5,828 nt of DNA from Bacillota bacterium (GTDB taxonomy: Bacteria; Bacillota; Dethiobacteria; DTU022), in the NCBI GenBank assembly GCA_012510625.1, contig JAAZHP010000223.1:1-5828 (forward strand), read 5' to 3'. A program made the translations under genes and the position numbers. Under the pieces are notes generated by a model, which saw only the letters and a program-made list of their open reading frames with translations, ran no database searches and was not told where the DNA came from. Of the stretch, positions 5,509 to 5,828 are shown piece by piece. Every line of letters starts with the position of its first letter. The stretch's first letter is position 1.

Positions 5509-5670
5509 TTGCACCGCTCCTACATAAAGGGAGCTGGCTATAGTAAAATAGGCATCTGCGGCATTCCTGGTTTGCAGCCGAAAGTCCTTGACAGCAGGCC
5601 TCAGGTTATGCTAAACTCCTCAATGGACACGATAAAACATGTTGTAAAAAAATTAACGAAGGGCCCATAG
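5509..5670 (+). CDS. Doubtful small ORF, 53 aa, running into tRNA(CAT)
   Basis: Directly after the hydrolase stop (5496-5498), GAGGAG (5498-5503) stands 5 bases before a TTG at 5509. The frame stays open for 53 codons and stops at TAG 5668-5670, ten bases inside the tRNA gene. The product is basic at its end (IKHVVKKLTKG) with Gly/Ile-rich centre, one Cys (17), and is not recognised. It spans the likely tRNA promoter at 5588-5617, which argues against a conserved coding role, and a frame of this length is not rare by chance. The well-placed ribosome binding site is the only positive evidence. Confidence 0.2.
   Translation: MHRSYIKGAGYSKIGICGIPGLQPKVLDSRPQVMLNSSMDTIKHVVKKLTKGP
5588..5617 (+). 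promoter_or_regulatory. Promoter of the tRNA(CAT)-tRNA-Glu unit
   Basis: A perfect TTGACA (5588-5593) is followed after 18 bases by TAAACT (5612-5617), which is preceded by TGC to form an extended -10. The start would be near 5624, about 37 bases before the first tRNA. Confidence 0.7.
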
Positions 5671-5736
5671 CTCAGTTGGAAGAGCGGCCGGCTCATAACC
5701 GGTTGGTCCCAGGTTCGAGCCCTGGTGGGCCCACCA
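5661..5736 (+). tRNA. tRNA with CAT anticodon (elongator Met, or Ile2)
   Basis: The acceptor stem GGGCCCA/TGGGCCC is fully paired, the discriminator is A5733, and CCA is encoded at 5734-5736. The anticodon loop CTCATAA (5692-5698) carries CAT at 5694-5696. It is not the initiator: base pair 1-72 is G-C and the anticodon stem lacks the three G-C pairs of tRNA-fMet. Elongator Met is the default call. However, C4-G69 and C5-G68 are features known from tRNA-Ile2, whose C34 is changed to lysidine by TilS so that it reads AUA, so Ile2 is not excluded. The D-loop is one base shorter than usual for this class. It is cotranscribed with tRNA-Glu five bases downstream. Confidence 0.97.
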
Positions 5737-5741
5737 TTCAT

Positions 5742-5817
5742 GGCCCCTTCGTCTAATCGGTGAGGACACCAGCCTTTCAAGCTGGCAGCAGGGGTTCAAA
5801 TCCCCTAGGGGTCACCA
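5742..5817 (+). tRNA. tRNA-Glu (anticodon TTC)
   Basis: The acceptor stem GGCCCCT/AGGGGTC has one G-T wobble at the second pair, the discriminator is A5814, and CCA is encoded at 5815-5817. The anticodon stem CCAGC/GCTGG closes the loop CTTTCAA (5774-5780) with TTC at 5776-5778, and the T-arm is GGGGTTCAAATCCCC. It reads GAA and GAG. Only five bases separate it from the preceding tRNA, so the two form one transcript from the promoter at 5588-5617. Confidence 0.98.
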
Positions 5818-5825
5818 TTTTTTTT
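5818..5825 (+). terminator. T-run after tRNA-Glu
   Basis: Eight T follow the CCA end directly, much like the seven T after tRNA-Asn. The stable tRNA arms could serve as the stem of a terminator, but no separate hairpin is present and the window ends three bases later, so further tRNAs downstream are possible. Confidence 0.35.
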
Positions 5826-5828
5826 GGG

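Noticed and set aside
5499..5535. Attenuator-like competing stems AGGAG, CTCCT and GGGAG after the hydrolase
   Set aside because: Stems of four to five pairs with no T-run; more simply a ribosome-binding-like sequence near chance complements.
187..5736. Attachment-site duplication at a tRNA 3' end (genomic island)
   Set aside because: The matches between the tRNAs are the conserved T-arm only; no extra partial tRNA copy or integrase is present.
1..5828. CRISPR array, transposase, toxin-antitoxin or defence gene
   Set aside because: No regularly spaced repeats and no protein with such motifs were found on either strand.

Overview
The window looks like chromosomal DNA of an anaerobic, mid-GC Firmicute, most probably a clostridial/Peptococcaceae-type organism (Pelotomaculum/Desulfotomaculum relatives). 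The grounds are consensus AGGAGG ribosome binding sites at 7-10 nt spacing, sigma-A style promoters in front of the tRNAs, genomically encoded CCA ends, a stand-alone vitamin-B12 (MetH-type) activation protein, and short palindromic repeats that I recall as common in such genomes. The taxonomic call is inference; no rRNA or other marker gene is present.

Layout. Bases 1-20 hold a fragment of a short palindromic repeat that recurs near 4243. A strong promoter (140-168) drives tRNA-Asn(GTT) at 187-261. After about 300 bases with little more than a doubtful 50-codon ORF comes a 290-residue radical SAM protein (569-1441, +). It converges on a MetH-activation-domain protein (1479-2162, -) with a cysteine-rich tail. 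A 300-base divergent spacer, including a 93-base tract that is about 88% A+T with a 15-bp direct repeat, separates that gene from a FadD-type fatty acyl-CoA ligase (2465-4150, +), which ends in a good intrinsic terminator. The next 350 bases are a cluster of different palindromic repeats. A membrane-anchored alpha/beta hydrolase follows (4551-5498, +), then a doubtful 53-codon ORF, a second tRNA promoter, and tRNA-Met/Ile2(CAT) and tRNA-Glu(TTC) at the right edge.

How it fits together. The four protein genes do not form an operon: orientation changes and the terminator split them into at least three transcription units. The acyl-CoA ligase fits fatty-acid activation; the activation-domain protein fits repair of oxidised cobalamin in methyl transfer; the radical SAM protein and the hydrolase have a recognisable fold and active site but no assignable substrate. 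The protein genes sit between tRNA-Asn and a Met-Glu tRNA pair, an order (Asn-Met-Glu) that I recall as contiguous in many clostridial tRNA clusters, so the 5.4 kb between them may be an interruption of an ancestral tRNA array. I found no integrase, transposase, CRISPR array or defence gene, and nothing that amounts to a clear new multi-gene system. The less explained items are the two cysteine-rich SAM-related proteins, the two small ORFs, and the repeat-dense spacer.
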